Shown here: positions 8,865-17,520 of the stretch, piece by piece
Layout of the letters: every line of letters starts with the position of its first letter
Numbering within the stretch: position 1 is the first letter of the stretch
Assembly: GCF_029953305.1 (NCBI RefSeq)
Contig: NZ_JASBAN010000001.1
Location: forward strand, 62,001-126,000
Source: Commensalibacter nepenthis
GTDB lineage: Bacteria; Pseudomonadota; Alphaproteobacteria; Acetobacterales; Acetobacteraceae
Direction: 5' to 3'
DNA: 64,000 nucleotides
Position numbers and translations under genes: made by a program
Notes under the pieces: model-generated
Databases searched by the model: none
Told to the model about the DNA's origin: nothing
Seen by the model: the letters and a program-made list of their open reading frames with translations, nothing else

Positions 8865-10326
8865 TATCTTTGATTTCCGCCCTATGGGGAGGATCAGTCT
8901 GTGCGTCTAACCCAACATTTGCAGGGATTATTGCGTCTGCCTCAAGGGAAATATGCAAATAATCATGATAAAGCTGCTGTTGTTCTTGGGCTGATAATCC
9001 TGCTTGAACCAAAGAGAATGTAGAACATTCATTATTTTTATAATTTGCCAATAAATATTGGGTAACCTGACCGTCAAGCTTATTTAACAAAGAATGGCTT
9101 TGCATGGAAGTAATCCCTTGATTTAAATATTTTTTCTTTAACCCATTATATTCCATTGCTGCCGCTTTTTTTGTTATTTCTTGCATCCCTTTGGCCAAGA
9201 TAAATTGATAATCTTTACACCAAACAGTACGATTTCCATAAACAACAGTTGTGACAGAATTACCACCTATTGGAGCTTTATATCCTATTTTAAACTCCCC
9301 TCTTCCAGCCATATCAGAAGCACGAGGATCCCCACGAAAATATCCCTTTTCTTTGAACCATTCCCAACGAATTTCCCCTCCATAATAAGGAACAGACCCT
9401 TTATCAAGTTTAGATAAATATTTTTTTTCTTCAGTCTTAACCGTATATCCACCCCCAATATCGGAATGTGCCCCTGGGAAACTACACTCAAACCCAATAC
9501 CATCACCAATGGCGGTATTAATATGGGTCAACGGAAAATGGTAACGATAATCATTTTGTGCCGTTAAATGCACAATACGCCCTGCAACATGTTTTGAACC
9601 TGTATTTAACTCAAACTCTTTGACATCATCATAATGATTTGTTCCTGCAGAAGAAACCGTATCATAAATCCCAACAAAATTAATTTGAACTTTTTTATTT
9701 TTCAGATCCGCATCTTCTTTTTTAACTTTTGTCAGTTGAGCACAAAAATATCGCGCGTAAAAAGATCCCCGACTAAACCCAAAAACATTAATAATAACTC
9801 TTTGAATTTTATCACTTTTACTTGTAAAATTCTTTAATTTAGTAATCGCCTCTTGAACCCTACTTTCTACCCCACTGGTTGACCAATATGTATCTGCAGG
9901 TCCATCCCCTGTAACCAATCCATCTTTGGCCATTCCTGCCCCCCATAACAAACTATCTGCTTTATATTTTGTCGTTCCTGCCCCTTGGATATAAATAATC
10001 TCGACTTTCCCATCTTTCTTTGTCGAGGCCATGTATAACAACGCAACATTAGAAAAATCATTGCCTTTACTGGTATCTCCAGCCTTCGTTTCACGATCCT
10101 TGTCTTCTTGTGTAGGTTGCCCACCCTTGCTGATTATATCCGCATTATCCAATCGAATTTGCGTATTAAACATATTATTATTCGTGCCATCAAAAAAAAC
10201 ATTGACCGTTAAGATTTTAATATTCACCTCAACTTGCGAGTTTTTTTGAGTATTTGTTGCAGCATCTTTATTTTCTGGCTGATTATTCAGCTTTTGTCCT
10301 GGTTGATTATCACTAATACTTGGCAT
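8857..10326 (-). CDS. T6SS phospholipase effector, Tle1-like (DUF2235 alpha/beta hydrolase)
   Basis: A 489-residue protein. Tle1 effectors hydrolyse membrane phospholipids of target cells after T6SS delivery. The hydrolase core starts near residue 38 (VNVFFDGTNNNMF). It holds the nucleophile elbow GFSRGS (Ser185), a candidate Asp in GIYDTVSS (Asp222) and the family block PGAHSDIGGGY (His287, Asp289). There is no signal peptide, as expected for T6SS cargo. A good Shine-Dalgarno (AAGGAAA) precedes the ATG. It lies 42 nt after vgrG and overlaps the putative immunity gene. The C-terminal ~150 residues are less recognisable and may hold the membrane-binding part. Confidence 0.9.
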   Translation of the reverse strand: MPSISDNQPGQKLNNQPENKDAATNTQKNSQVEVNIKILTVNVFFDGTNNNMFNTQIRLDNADIISKGGQPTQEDKDRETKAGDTSKGNDFSNVALLYMASTKKDGKVEIIYIQGAGTTKYKADSLLWGAGMAKDGLVTGDGPADTYWSTSGVESRVQEAITKLKNFTSKSDKIQRVIINVFGFSRGSFYARYFCAQLTKVKKEDADLKNKKVQINFVGIYDTVSSAGTNHYDDVKEFELNTGSKHVAGRIVHLTAQNDYRYHFPLTHINTAIGDGIGFECSFPGAHSDIGGGYTVKTEEKKYLSKLDKGSVPYYGGEIRWEWFKEKGYFRGDPRASDMAGRGEFKIGYKAPIGGNSVTTVVYGNRTVWCKDYQFILAKGMQEITKKAAAMEYNGLKKKYLNQGITSMQSHSLLNKLDGQVTQYLLANYKNNECSTFSLVQAGLSAQEQQQLYHDYLHISLEADAIIPANVGLDAQTDPPHRAEIKDNV

Positions 10327-10368
10327 AATAATTTTCCTTAGGTCTTACTTTTTTATTACTCAAAAAAA

Positions 10369-12903
10369 TCATTCATCGTCATCTGCATAAAGATCAAGTT
10401 TATCCTTATTGGTGCTACTCTCTATTCTGGCTGTTTCACCTTTTTCATTAGTAACACCACGAATGATCTCCCCATCTCCAGTAACCAATTTATATTTAAA
10501 ATGAGGAATTGGATTACCTTCATCATCCTTTACCACGAACATCTCATCATAATTCCCAATCGGTTCTGGCAAAGGTGGAATATTGAGTGGCATTGAGCCT
10601 GGGCTTTGCTTCATCACCACGGCAGTTCTTTCGATGATGTGGTCGGGTGCGTTAATAATGATCTGATCTGGGTTCATATGAATAAAGCTATTCTTTCCAC
10701 AGACAAGGTTAATCTCTTTAGGTGAGTAAAGAGTCAACTTTCCATCATGGCTGGTAATCTGAATATCTTGCTTGGCATCGAGGTTCATGACGTTTGTTTG
10801 TGCCTGTAGCTCGACTTTGCCATAACCTGCGACGGCTCTAAGGTCTTTATTATGAGCAAAAAGAGATATTTCTTCACTAGCTGCTAGTGTAACATTATTC
10901 TTGGCATTGAGACTAACATCTTTCCCAGCTGTGGTAATCACGTTGCGCCCTGCATTATGTTGGATCGTAGATGGGGTAGTCTGGGCAATTCCAGCAGGGG
11001 CTGAGATTAATACACTGGCTTGTTGCAGCATCGTGATGGCACTCTCGATCAGTGTCATAAGGTTTAATGTATCCAATCCCGTTGCCTTTGACGCATCGGC
11101 TGCTTCTCTGAGCTGCTTGGCTTGATTAAGGGCTGCACTAAGCTGTCCTGTCGCCTCGATCATATCTAGCGAGGTAGAACTTGCCTTTTGTCGTCCATCT
11201 GCACTGATAAAGATGCCATTATTCGCTCTAATTGCTCCCCATTTATCGGTTCTCAGTTCAAATCCTTCTCCACGCTTTTGCCTCGAACTATCGACGAGAT
11301 GTCCCATATTGAGTTGGGTCTTACCCCCATATTCTGTAGAGAGCTTAATATGCTCTTTACCTCGTTCATCCTCCATACGGATCTTGTTATTCGATGGGGT
11401 TCTCAGAACATTACGTTTATAGTTCTGAATAGTCACATGATCGCCATTACTTGAATCATGCAACGCATAGGCAATATACGGTCTGTCTGGATCACCATCT
11501 TCAAACGCAATGGCTACTTCTGTCCCATCCAAGAGTGGCCAGTGAAAGCCATAGGTGCCGCCACTATAAGGTTTGGCTAATCGAACCCACAGACTTTCTT
11601 TGCCCTTATCCCAAGTATCAAGGTCAAAATCGAACTGAACTTTATAGCGACCCATCTCATCAATATGACTGTAAGTATCAAACTTCTCGGTGCTACTTAC
11701 TCGTGCTGGAATGGTTCCTGCAATATGCGGACGATCCAAGAGCTTAGGCCTAAAACCTACTTGATCGCTATAAGGAATGGCTTCAAAAGACATTTCATAT
11801 TTACCATCCCTTGAGCCTTTATTGGTTGTAGAGACAATGAGAAAGCCACGCTTTAACGCTGGATCTGTTGAGCCTCCTTCAAGATCTAAGACCTTCCCAG
11901 GGTAAAGGGAGGGATCATTAGTCGTGCCGTAAATACGGATCTTACCATTTTTATAACGCTCATTATGCAGTCTTGCATGGAAAGACCCCGTTTCTATTTC
12001 AGGGTCTATATCTGTGCCTCTTTGCAGGTAGCGATCCCCATAATGATAGGGCACTCCATAAGTGGTATTATCTGGCTGCCAACTATCCGTCTGGCTATTC
12101 TGAGTAGCATTGGCGGTGCGATAGTTATAATCCTTAACCTTAGCCCCTGCTTGCACGACCTTATGATGGACAGATAAACCCCATACAGAGAGGATCCCTT
12201 TATCATTCATGCCAGAACCTGCTGGATTACGTACAGGGAGTGTATTGCCAAAGACATATTTAGTCTGGTCATCAGAGAAGACAACAACGTCTAGTTCAAG
12301 CCTACTATCCATATCAAAGCGATACCAAATCCCATCCCATGCGAGTTTACGGGCAATAAAATCATAATCCGTTTCTTTATATTGCATATCTTGTTCATGG
12401 GCAGGATAGGTATGAGCAATATCAAAATGGAAATCCTGACCTTCAAAGCTATGACGATCTCTAAGCACTTTCTCGACAATTTGAGGAATGGATTGGTTTT
12501 GAAAGATGGAGGTATATTGGGTCTTACGTAATAAGGCTAAACGAGGCTCAAGGGTAACTGCATAGGCTGTTTGGTCTTTAGAACTCCCAAGCTTTGAAAA
12601 GCCTGTAATAACGCCATAGACACGCCGTTGAGGCTCTAAATCTTGAGGGGCTTGAAAGAAGAACTTAGCCGTGCAGTTGAGTACATCTTGAGGGGTGATC
12701 GTGGGATCAACAGAAGTGAAATTAATCTGATACGAAAAAGGTTCACTTAAACACTCTTTACCTTCAAAACTCTGAATATCAATAGGGGAATTACAACCAG
12801 AAATAGTGAGATGATACCGATTATGCCCTGATCCAACAACACCTAACCCTTTGCCAGTAAGAAGAGCCTTAGTTGCATCGTCCACAACGTCAAACATTCC
12901 CAT
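10369..12903 (-). CDS. vgrG: T6SS spike protein VgrG with C-terminal transthyretin-like extension
   Basis: An 844-residue VgrG (TssI). The N-terminal gp27-like part includes FSYQINFTS and RKLAWDGIWYRFDMD. The OB-fold/gp5 part follows (WVRLAKPYSGGTYGFHWPLL, then GTEVAIAFEDGDPDRPYIA). A DUF2345-type beta-helix holds many short Asn/Ala repeats (about residues 600-760). The last ~75 residues (from MFVVKDDEGNPIPHFKYKL to the GVTNEKGETARI motif) look like a transthyretin-like domain. In enteroaggregative E. coli a comparable VgrG extension binds Tle1. The lipase gene lies next downstream, so the extension probably carries that cargo. Confidence 0.93.
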   Translation of the reverse strand: MGMFDVVDDATKALLTGKGLGVVGSGHNRYHLTISGCNSPIDIQSFEGKECLSEPFSYQINFTSVDPTITPQDVLNCTAKFFFQAPQDLEPQRRVYGVITGFSKLGSSKDQTAYAVTLEPRLALLRKTQYTSIFQNQSIPQIVEKVLRDRHSFEGQDFHFDIAHTYPAHEQDMQYKETDYDFIARKLAWDGIWYRFDMDSRLELDVVVFSDDQTKYVFGNTLPVRNPAGSGMNDKGILSVWGLSVHHKVVQAGAKVKDYNYRTANATQNSQTDSWQPDNTTYGVPYHYGDRYLQRGTDIDPEIETGSFHARLHNERYKNGKIRIYGTTNDPSLYPGKVLDLEGGSTDPALKRGFLIVSTTNKGSRDGKYEMSFEAIPYSDQVGFRPKLLDRPHIAGTIPARVSSTEKFDTYSHIDEMGRYKVQFDFDLDTWDKGKESLWVRLAKPYSGGTYGFHWPLLDGTEVAIAFEDGDPDRPYIAYALHDSSNGDHVTIQNYKRNVLRTPSNNKIRMEDERGKEHIKLSTEYGGKTQLNMGHLVDSSRQKRGEGFELRTDKWGAIRANNGIFISADGRQKASSTSLDMIEATGQLSAALNQAKQLREAADASKATGLDTLNLMTLIESAITMLQQASVLISAPAGIAQTTPSTIQHNAGRNVITTAGKDVSLNAKNNVTLAASEEISLFAHNKDLRAVAGYGKVELQAQTNVMNLDAKQDIQITSHDGKLTLYSPKEINLVCGKNSFIHMNPDQIIINAPDHIIERTAVVMKQSPGSMPLNIPPLPEPIGNYDEMFVVKDDEGNPIPHFKYKLVTGDGEIIRGVTNEKGETARIESSTNKDKLDLYADDDE

Positions 12904-13022
12904 CTCATTACCATAATAATTATTAAAACAATATTATTTCAATATCAAAAAAATAAGAGGTTTTAATAAACAAGACAAGTCACAAAATTAAAATATTACT
13001 AACTAAATTTATTCATACAAAA

Positions 13023-13370
13023 TTATACAGGGTCAATATAAATAGTTTGGTGACGATATAACGCTTTTAGCAAGTCTTGTCTTGTATGAAGTATAAGCAA
13101 AATATAAATGATTTTTGTTTTCTCATTGACTTCAAATAATATTCTATAATCGTCTTCATCTATTCTTTCACGAACGCTTAATCCATAATTTGCAAGGATA
13201 GTATTATATTTATATTGTTTTGGATTACGTCTAATTCTATCTATACTGCGTTTTAATAGGCTATCCGTAAACTCGGCTGTAGCCTTAGCACTTTTAAGCG
13301 TTATCGTTTTAAAAGCTTCAATATCAAATAGACATTGAATAGCTGTATCGGTTAGCTTTACCTGATACAT
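13023..13370 (-). CDS. type II toxin, RelE/ParE-like
   Basis: A 115-residue protein with the RelE/ParE superfamily pattern: an N-terminal strand (YQVKLTDTAIQCL), two helices (SLLKRSIDRIRRNP), and the strand pair around RERIDEDDYRILFEVN and KIIYILLILHTRQDLLKAL. RelE-type members cleave mRNA on the ribosome and ParE-type members poison gyrase; I cannot separate them here. It starts 5 nt after its partner antitoxin, as in many type II pairs. Confidence 0.75.
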   Translation of the reverse strand: MYQVKLTDTAIQCLFDIEAFKTITLKSAKATAEFTDSLLKRSIDRIRRNPKQYKYNTILANYGLSVRERIDEDDYRILFEVNEKTKIIYILLILHTRQDLLKALYRHQTIYIDPV

Positions 13371-13375
13371 AATAT

Positions 13376-13642
13376 CTATTCTCTCGTTGCATTTAATTTT
13401 TCTAATACTTCTTCAAGAGTATGCGTTTTACCTTCAACAACATCCTTTTGTGCTTTTAACGTTAATTGCAACAAAGCTATTGCTTGTTTCTCTTGCTCTA
13501 TTTCTTGAAGTTCCCTTTCTCTTGCCTCAACTGTTTGAATATAAAGTTGTGCGACCCCATTGCGCGTCACATAAACCCCATTTTCAAATAGAGCTACATC
13601 ATTTAGTTTTTCTCTTGCTTCTTTTTGTGAAATAGTCATCAT
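13376..13642 (-). CDS. antitoxin, Phd/YefM-like
   Basis: An 88-residue protein whose first 40 residues (ISQKEAREKLNDVALFENG, then VYVTRNGVAQLYIQ) match the Phd/YefM fold that binds operator DNA. A Glu/Gln-rich helical C-terminus follows, of the kind that wraps around a toxin. Two ATG codons stand in tandem after a strong Shine-Dalgarno (GAGGTGA). The pair would be autoregulated. It lies between the vgrG cassette and the first IS6 element. Confidence 0.72.
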   Translation of the reverse strand: MMTISQKEAREKLNDVALFENGVYVTRNGVAQLYIQTVEARERELQEIEQEKQAIALLQLTLKAQKDVVEGKTHTLEEVLEKLNATRE

Positions 13643-13729
13643 GATAAATCACCTCAACTAAAGGGTTATAAATTTATACTTAATTTATATCTTTTGATTA
13701 AAAAATACAAGTAAACACTGATAAAAAAG

Positions 13730-14608
13730 GGTCTTGTCGCAAATTTAATTATGTATTTTAGTATGATATAAAAATGGAGTGAGTATTTATATTTTAGGAA
13801 CGATTTATGTCTATTGGTATCTATAGCAAGCTTATATTAAGATCTAAGGATGATTTTAAAGGTCGCCACTTTAGTGGGTTGATGATTATCCAAGCGGTAA
13901 ACTGGTATTTACGCTATTGTCTTAGCTATCGAGACATTGAGGAATTGTTTTTAGAGCGTGGGATAAATATAGATCATAGCACGTTAAACCGTTGGGTATT
14001 ACGCTATGCTCCTCTATTAGAAAAACGTTTGAGAAGCTATAGAAAACCCCATTGTGGTGAGGTGAGGATTGATGAAACCTATATCAAAGTAAAAGGTCAG
14101 TGGAAGTATCTATATAGAGCCATTGATAAGAATGGAACTGCTATTGATTTCTTGTTAACAGCTAAAAGAAATATCAAAGCAGCGCAACGTTTCTTTAGAA
14201 AGGCGTTTAAAAAAGATGGTCTATTCGCTCCAACCCATATTGGAACAGATAAAGCATTACCGTTTCCAAAAACCATACAAACCATGAAGAATGAGCATAT
14301 CCTTCCCAATCACTGCGTTCATGAAACAAGAAATCTTTACAACAGGGAATAGAAAATGATCATTTTAGAGTAAAGAGAATTATCCCAAAGAATGGCTGTT
14401 TTCAATCTTTTCATACCGCAAGGAAAACACTCAAAGGATATGAGGCCATTCTCTGGATTAAAAAAGGACTGGGTTTTAAAGGAAAATGGACAATCAACGA
14501 ACAAATAAAACTCATTCAAAGCATATTCGGTCTAAATAATAATATACCCGTCTAAATTAGCTAGCTTTATGGCTAATCACAGCACCATTCAATATTTGCG
14601 ACAAGACC
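13730..14608 (+). mobile_element. IS6-family (IS26-like) element, copy 1, defective
   Basis: About 879 bp bounded by inverted ends GGTCTTGTCGCAAAT (13730) and its complement ending at 14608. The same ends bound three other copies in the window. The transposase is frameshifted. The 8 bases on the left (taaaaaag) and right (tcaagcag) differ, so there is no target-site duplication, as expected for IS6 elements left by cointegrate or adjacent-deletion events. One base shorter than the other copies, matching the single-base deletion. Confidence 0.9.
13807..14555 (+). pseudogene. IS6-family transposase, frameshifted
   Basis: Residues 1-177 match the intact 249-residue transposase of the other copies, including DETYIKVKGQW and the TDKA segment. 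One A is missing near 14324-14328 (ACAAGAAATC here, ACAAAGAAATC in intact copies). The frame then shifts and stops at 14352. The rest of the gene, including the region of the third catalytic acidic residue (IENDHF), continues in another frame to 14555. The product lacks a full DDE site and should be inactive, although the ends may still be mobilised by an intact copy. Confidence 0.9.
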
Positions 14609-14621
14609 TCAAGCAGGCCTA

Positions 14622-15074
14622 TCATTTGTGTCGGTTTCTAAATGTATGAATATTATGAATAACAACGCCCCATATATAGGTTTCTTTGTCTTTTATTTCT
14701 ATGGAAGGATAATCAGGATTACCAGATTTAAGATAAGGAATACCATTTTTAAAAGTCAGACATTTACACGTCAGCTCCCCATCCAAAGCGGCAATAACAA
14801 TATCCCCCTGTCCAGGGTTAAGAGATCGATCCACAATCAGTAAATCTCGATCAAATATTCCATAATCGATCATTGAATCTCCTGATACTCGAATATAATA
14901 CGTGGAAGAAGGGTGCTGAATTAAATGTTCGGTAAGATCGAGAGGTCTTTCAATATAATCTCCTGCAGGAGAAGGAAAGCCTGCACAAACATAAATTTCG
15001 ATATAAGGTTGGTAATGTTTTTTTTCATCATCGTAATATAATTCTTTGATATGCGTTACGATTGTGTGTTTCAC
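14622..15074 (-). CDS. umuD: UmuD-like S24 peptidase, duplicate copy
   Basis: A 150-residue protein that differs from the copy at 49282 by one residue (Lys10 instead of Glu10). UmuD cleaves itself after RecA contact and joins UmuC to form DNA polymerase V. The predicted cleavage site is in VCAGFPS (Ala31-Gly32), the serine in VSGDSM (Ser67) and the lysine in CKCLTF (Lys104). Here umuC is missing beyond its fifth codon because IS copy 1 abuts it. It could still supply extra UmuD, since its upstream region is copied too. Confidence 0.88.
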   Translation of the reverse strand: MKHTIVTHIKELYYDDEKKHYQPYIEIYVCAGFPSPAGDYIERPLDLTEHLIQHPSSTYYIRVSGDSMIDYGIFDRDLLIVDRSLNPGQGDIVIAALDGELTCKCLTFKNGIPYLKSGNPDYPSIEIKDKETYIWGVVIHNIHTFRNRHK

Positions 15075-15200
15075 GCTTAATTCTCCTGGATAGAGAACAT
15101 AAATAGTGATTTTTTATCTAAAAAACAACACCATATCAAAAATGCCCATGAGCAAATTGACCGTTAAGAGTCAAAATTTGTAATTGTGTAGTTTTGATAT

Positions 15201-15229
15201 GGAGGTTCAATTAATTATATTGAACCTCC
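15201..15229. terminator. hairpin upstream of duplicate umuD
   Basis: A 10-bp perfect stem (GGAGGTTCAA / TTGAACCTCC) with a 9-nt A/T loop. It lies between the truncated secreted-protein gene and umuD, both on the - strand. No long T run follows on either strand, so termination efficiency is uncertain. An identical copy is at 49861-49889. Confidence 0.5.
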
Positions 15230-15265
15230 CTTAATCTTACATCATTTCAATTTAAAAAGGTCAAA

Positions 15266-15463
15266 TTATTTTGGTGGAGTAGAGGAAGTGCCATAACGGC
15301 CATTTTTTAATTGCACGGGATAACATTTTGCACGTGGATTACTCACAACTTTATAAGGCGATAATTCTTTCACGTTAATCCACACTGTTTTTCCATTAGG
15401 CCATAATATAGGAAGCCTATTATGGTCTTGTCGCAAATATTGAATGGTGCTGTGATTAGCCAT
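15266..15463 (-). pseudogene. 3' fragment of secreted-protein gene fused to IS end
   Basis: From 15423 down to 15266 this is the C-terminal 52 residues or so of the protein encoded whole at 49926-50387 (NRLPILWPNGKTVWINVKEL to GTSSTPPK). The ATG and first 13 codons (MANHSTIQYLRQD) come from the right end of IS copy 2. The open frame is therefore an IS-gene fusion without the signal peptide and is almost certainly non-functional. Confidence 0.85.
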
Positions 15464-16303
15464 AAAGCTAGCTAATTTAGACGGGTATATTATTATTTAG
15501 ACCGAATATGCTTTGAATGAGCTTTATTTGTTCGTTGATTGTCCATTTTCCTTTAAAACCCAGTCCTTTTTTAATCCAGAGAATGGCCTCATATCCGTTG
15601 AGTGTTTTTCTTGCTGTATGAAAAGACTGAAAGCAACCATTCTTTGGGATAATTCTCTTTACTCTAAAATGATCATTTTCTATTCCCTGTTGTAAAGATT
15701 TCTTTGTTTCATGAACGCAGTGATTGGGAAGGATATACTCATTCTTCATGGTTTGTATGGTCTTTGGAAAAGGAGATGCTTTATCTGTTCCAATATAGGT
15801 TGGAGCGAATAGACCATCTTTTTTAAACGCCTTTCTAAAGAAAGGTTGTGCTGCTTTGATATTTCTTTTAGCTGTTAATAAGAAATCAATAGCAGTTCCA
15901 TTCTTATCAATGGCTCTATATAGATACTTCCACTGACCTTTTACTTTGATATAGGTTTCATCAATCCTCACCTCACCACAATGAGGTTTTCTATAGCTTC
16001 TCAAACGTTTTTCTAATAGTGGTGCATAGCGTAATACCCAACGGTTTAACGTGCTATGATCAACGCTTACTCCACGCTCTAAAAACAATTCCTCAATGTC
16101 TCGATAGCTAAGACAATAGCGTAAATACCAGTTTACCGCTTGGATAATCATCAACCCACTAAAGTGGCGACCTTTAAAATCATCCTTAGATCTTAATATA
16201 AGCTTGCTATAGATACCAATAGACATAAATCGTTCCTAAAATATAAATACTCACTCCATTTCTACATCATACTAAAATACATAATTAAATTTGCGACAAG
16301 ACC
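15424..16303 (-). mobile_element. IS6-family (IS26-like) element, copy 2
   Basis: 880 bp with the same 15-bp inverted ends as the other copies, in opposite orientation to copies 1, 3 and 4. Flanking octamers (cctattat and cgatgact) do not match. The left flank is the broken secreted-protein gene and the right flank is a broken lipoprotein gene, so the element marks a recombination junction and not a simple insertion. Confidence 0.93.
15477..16226 (-). CDS. IS6-family transposase
   Basis: A 249-residue DDE transposase of the IS6/IS26 family. It has an N-terminal helix-turn-helix region (YRDIEELFLERGVSVDHSTL, about residues 41-60), then Asp89 in RIDETYIKVKGQW, Asp148 in IGTDKA and Glu183 in GIENDHF. 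All three catalytic residues and the full length are present. It has Pro at residue 128 (KAAQPFF) where the other copies have Arg; the effect is unknown. Intact and possibly the source of activity for the defective copy 1. Confidence 0.95.
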   Translation of the reverse strand: MSIGIYSKLILRSKDDFKGRHFSGLMIIQAVNWYLRYCLSYRDIEELFLERGVSVDHSTLNRWVLRYAPLLEKRLRSYRKPHCGEVRIDETYIKVKGQWKYLYRAIDKNGTAIDFLLTAKRNIKAAQPFFRKAFKKDGLFAPTYIGTDKASPFPKTIQTMKNEYILPNHCVHETKKSLQQGIENDHFRVKRIIPKNGCFQSFHTARKTLNGYEAILWIKKGLGFKGKWTINEQIKLIQSIFGLNNNIPV

Positions 16304-16448
16304 CGATGACTCGAATGGTATCTTCTGTTTTAGACAGTGGTTTAGCACTACCTAATTTATTATCGATAGGAATATAGAACACATCAGGACCACAAGCGGT
16401 CAGCCCCATACATAAAGATAGGATCGGTAATAAAGTATGTAATTTCAT
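16304..16448 (-). pseudogene. 5' remnant of a second tip-associated lipoprotein gene
   Basis: About 48 codons beginning with ATG at 16448: a lipoprotein signal ending in the lipobox LTAC, then GPDVFYIPIDNKLGSAKPL and SKTEDTIRV. It matches the first half of the lipoprotein gene starting at 17520, with several silent and signal-peptide differences, so it is a diverged paralogue and not a recent copy. IS copy 2 cuts it off. It overlaps the preceding adhesin fragment by ATGA, the same arrangement as the longer copy. Confidence 0.82.
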
Positions 16449-16689
16449 TTTTTATTTCCTGTTTGTGCTGGAGTATTTTTCTTATCAGCAGCTTTAGCTT
16501 TGGGATCTTCTTTCTGTTTTAAAGCAGGAGGTTTCATGGTTAATCCTGTTAGTCCGCCTGTGGCAGTATCAATGGCGATATTGCCCCCTGTTAATATGCC
16601 AGCCAAAGCCCCCATGCCACCAATAATCCCATCTTTAATGATACTCGATCCCAGCTTATTCAAATCCGTTTGGTCGTCGTATTTCGGAG
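16445..16689 (-). pseudogene. C-terminal remnant of an FhaB/CdiA-like exoprotein
   Basis: About 80 codons equal to the extreme C-terminus of the exoprotein fragment at 17517-23127 (KYDDQTDLNKLGSSIIKDG through the LTMKPPALKQKEDPKAK segment). The last residues differ slightly (NTPAQTGNKK versus NIPEQTGDKK). Homology starts abruptly at 16689, two bases from the stop of the upstream lipoprotein frame. It is a leftover of a second tip/lipoprotein module. Confidence 0.85.
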
Positions 16690-16690
16690 T

Positions 16691-17520
16691 TTAGTTTGTA
16701 GGAGAATCTGTGACTTTGGTTACTTCGAAAAAAGGCTGACTGATTTGAAAGACCCGTTTTTTACCTAATAAGGTCGGATATTGATACAGAACTGATGATG
16801 CCAGATGATCTGCTATATAAGCAGGATCACGAGCATTGGTATCCATTGTACCATAACCCTCAAAAATCGTTTCATAGTCAGAGGGATTGTCTTGTGAATA
16901 TGTGCAAAAATTCATACTTAAAGACGAGTTATTACAGGTAAAAAGGGGATTATCTTTGCCAATAGGTCTGACGATTTTAATTTTGTAATAGATGAGGTTC
17001 ATGGTTACGGTTTGTCCTTGTGTATCCCACATATTGGGTTGCCCCGTGGTGGGATCTGTAGAAATCGGAACCTGCCATGTATAAGTCTTATCATACGTCT
17101 TTAATACTCCAGAATCAACCATCGCTATCACATTGGGTTTTCCACCTTTTGTCATTACTTCTTGTGAATTACCTTGACTATCTAACCAACTTATAGGTTT
17201 AGATGCCCCCCCCCTGACAATCGACCTGTATCCGTTAATTGATATCCTAAAGCTTGAAGATTTTCTTCAGTACTAAGCTTTGCCAAACCTATATAAAGAG
17301 CAGTATCTGTTGCTTTTGACCAATCGGAATCATCACTACGAGCTTTAGCAACATATTGAGTAATTCTCTCTGGCACGATGACTCGAATAGTATCTTCTGT
17401 TTTGGATAGTGGTTTAGCACTACCTAATTTATTATCGATAGGAATATAAAATACATCAGGGCCGCAAGCAGTTAGCCCTAAACATAAAGTTAGTACAGCT
17501 ATTAAAGAATAGTTTTTCAT
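16691..17520 (-). pseudogene. tip-associated lipoprotein gene, frame broken at a C9 tract (possibly phase-variable)
   Basis: The gene starts at 17520 with a lipoprotein signal (lipobox LTAC), overlapping the exoprotein stop by ATGA. The first frame encodes 109 residues and stops at 17191, just after a run of nine G on the coding strand (17206-17214). One extra G would join it without a stop, through ASKPISWLDSQGNSQEV, to the 154-residue frame at 16691-17155. That would give about 276 residues in all, with a Cys pair in the distal half (FTCNNSSLSMNFCTYSQ). The position directly after an exoprotein C-terminus is where CDI immunity genes lie. It may be a switched-off gene, a true mutation or a sequencing error in the homopolymer. 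Confidence 0.75.
17206..17214. repeat. homopolymer of nine C (G on coding strand)
   Basis: The run lies within the lipoprotein gene at about codon 103-105. With 9 bases the reading frame ends 12 nt later; with 10 it continues for 170 more codons. Runs this long are rare in such A/T-rich DNA. Confidence 0.9.

Larger units (their letters stand above)
14609..15423. repeat. 815-bp segment duplicated from the umuDC region (copy at 49269-50083)
   Basis: This block, which sits exactly between IS copies 1 and 2, matches 49269-50083 almost base for base. I see two substitutions by eye: C/T near 15047 and C/T near 15117. It contains the first 17 bases of umuC, all of umuD, the umuD upstream region with a hairpin and the 3' end of a secreted-protein gene. 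Homology stops precisely at each IS end, so IS activity made the junctions. Confidence 0.93.

Noticed and set aside
14097-14309. Antisense frame of about 70 codons inside IS6 copies
   Set aside because: It occurs in several IS copies as the complement of the transposase gene; there is no independent support.
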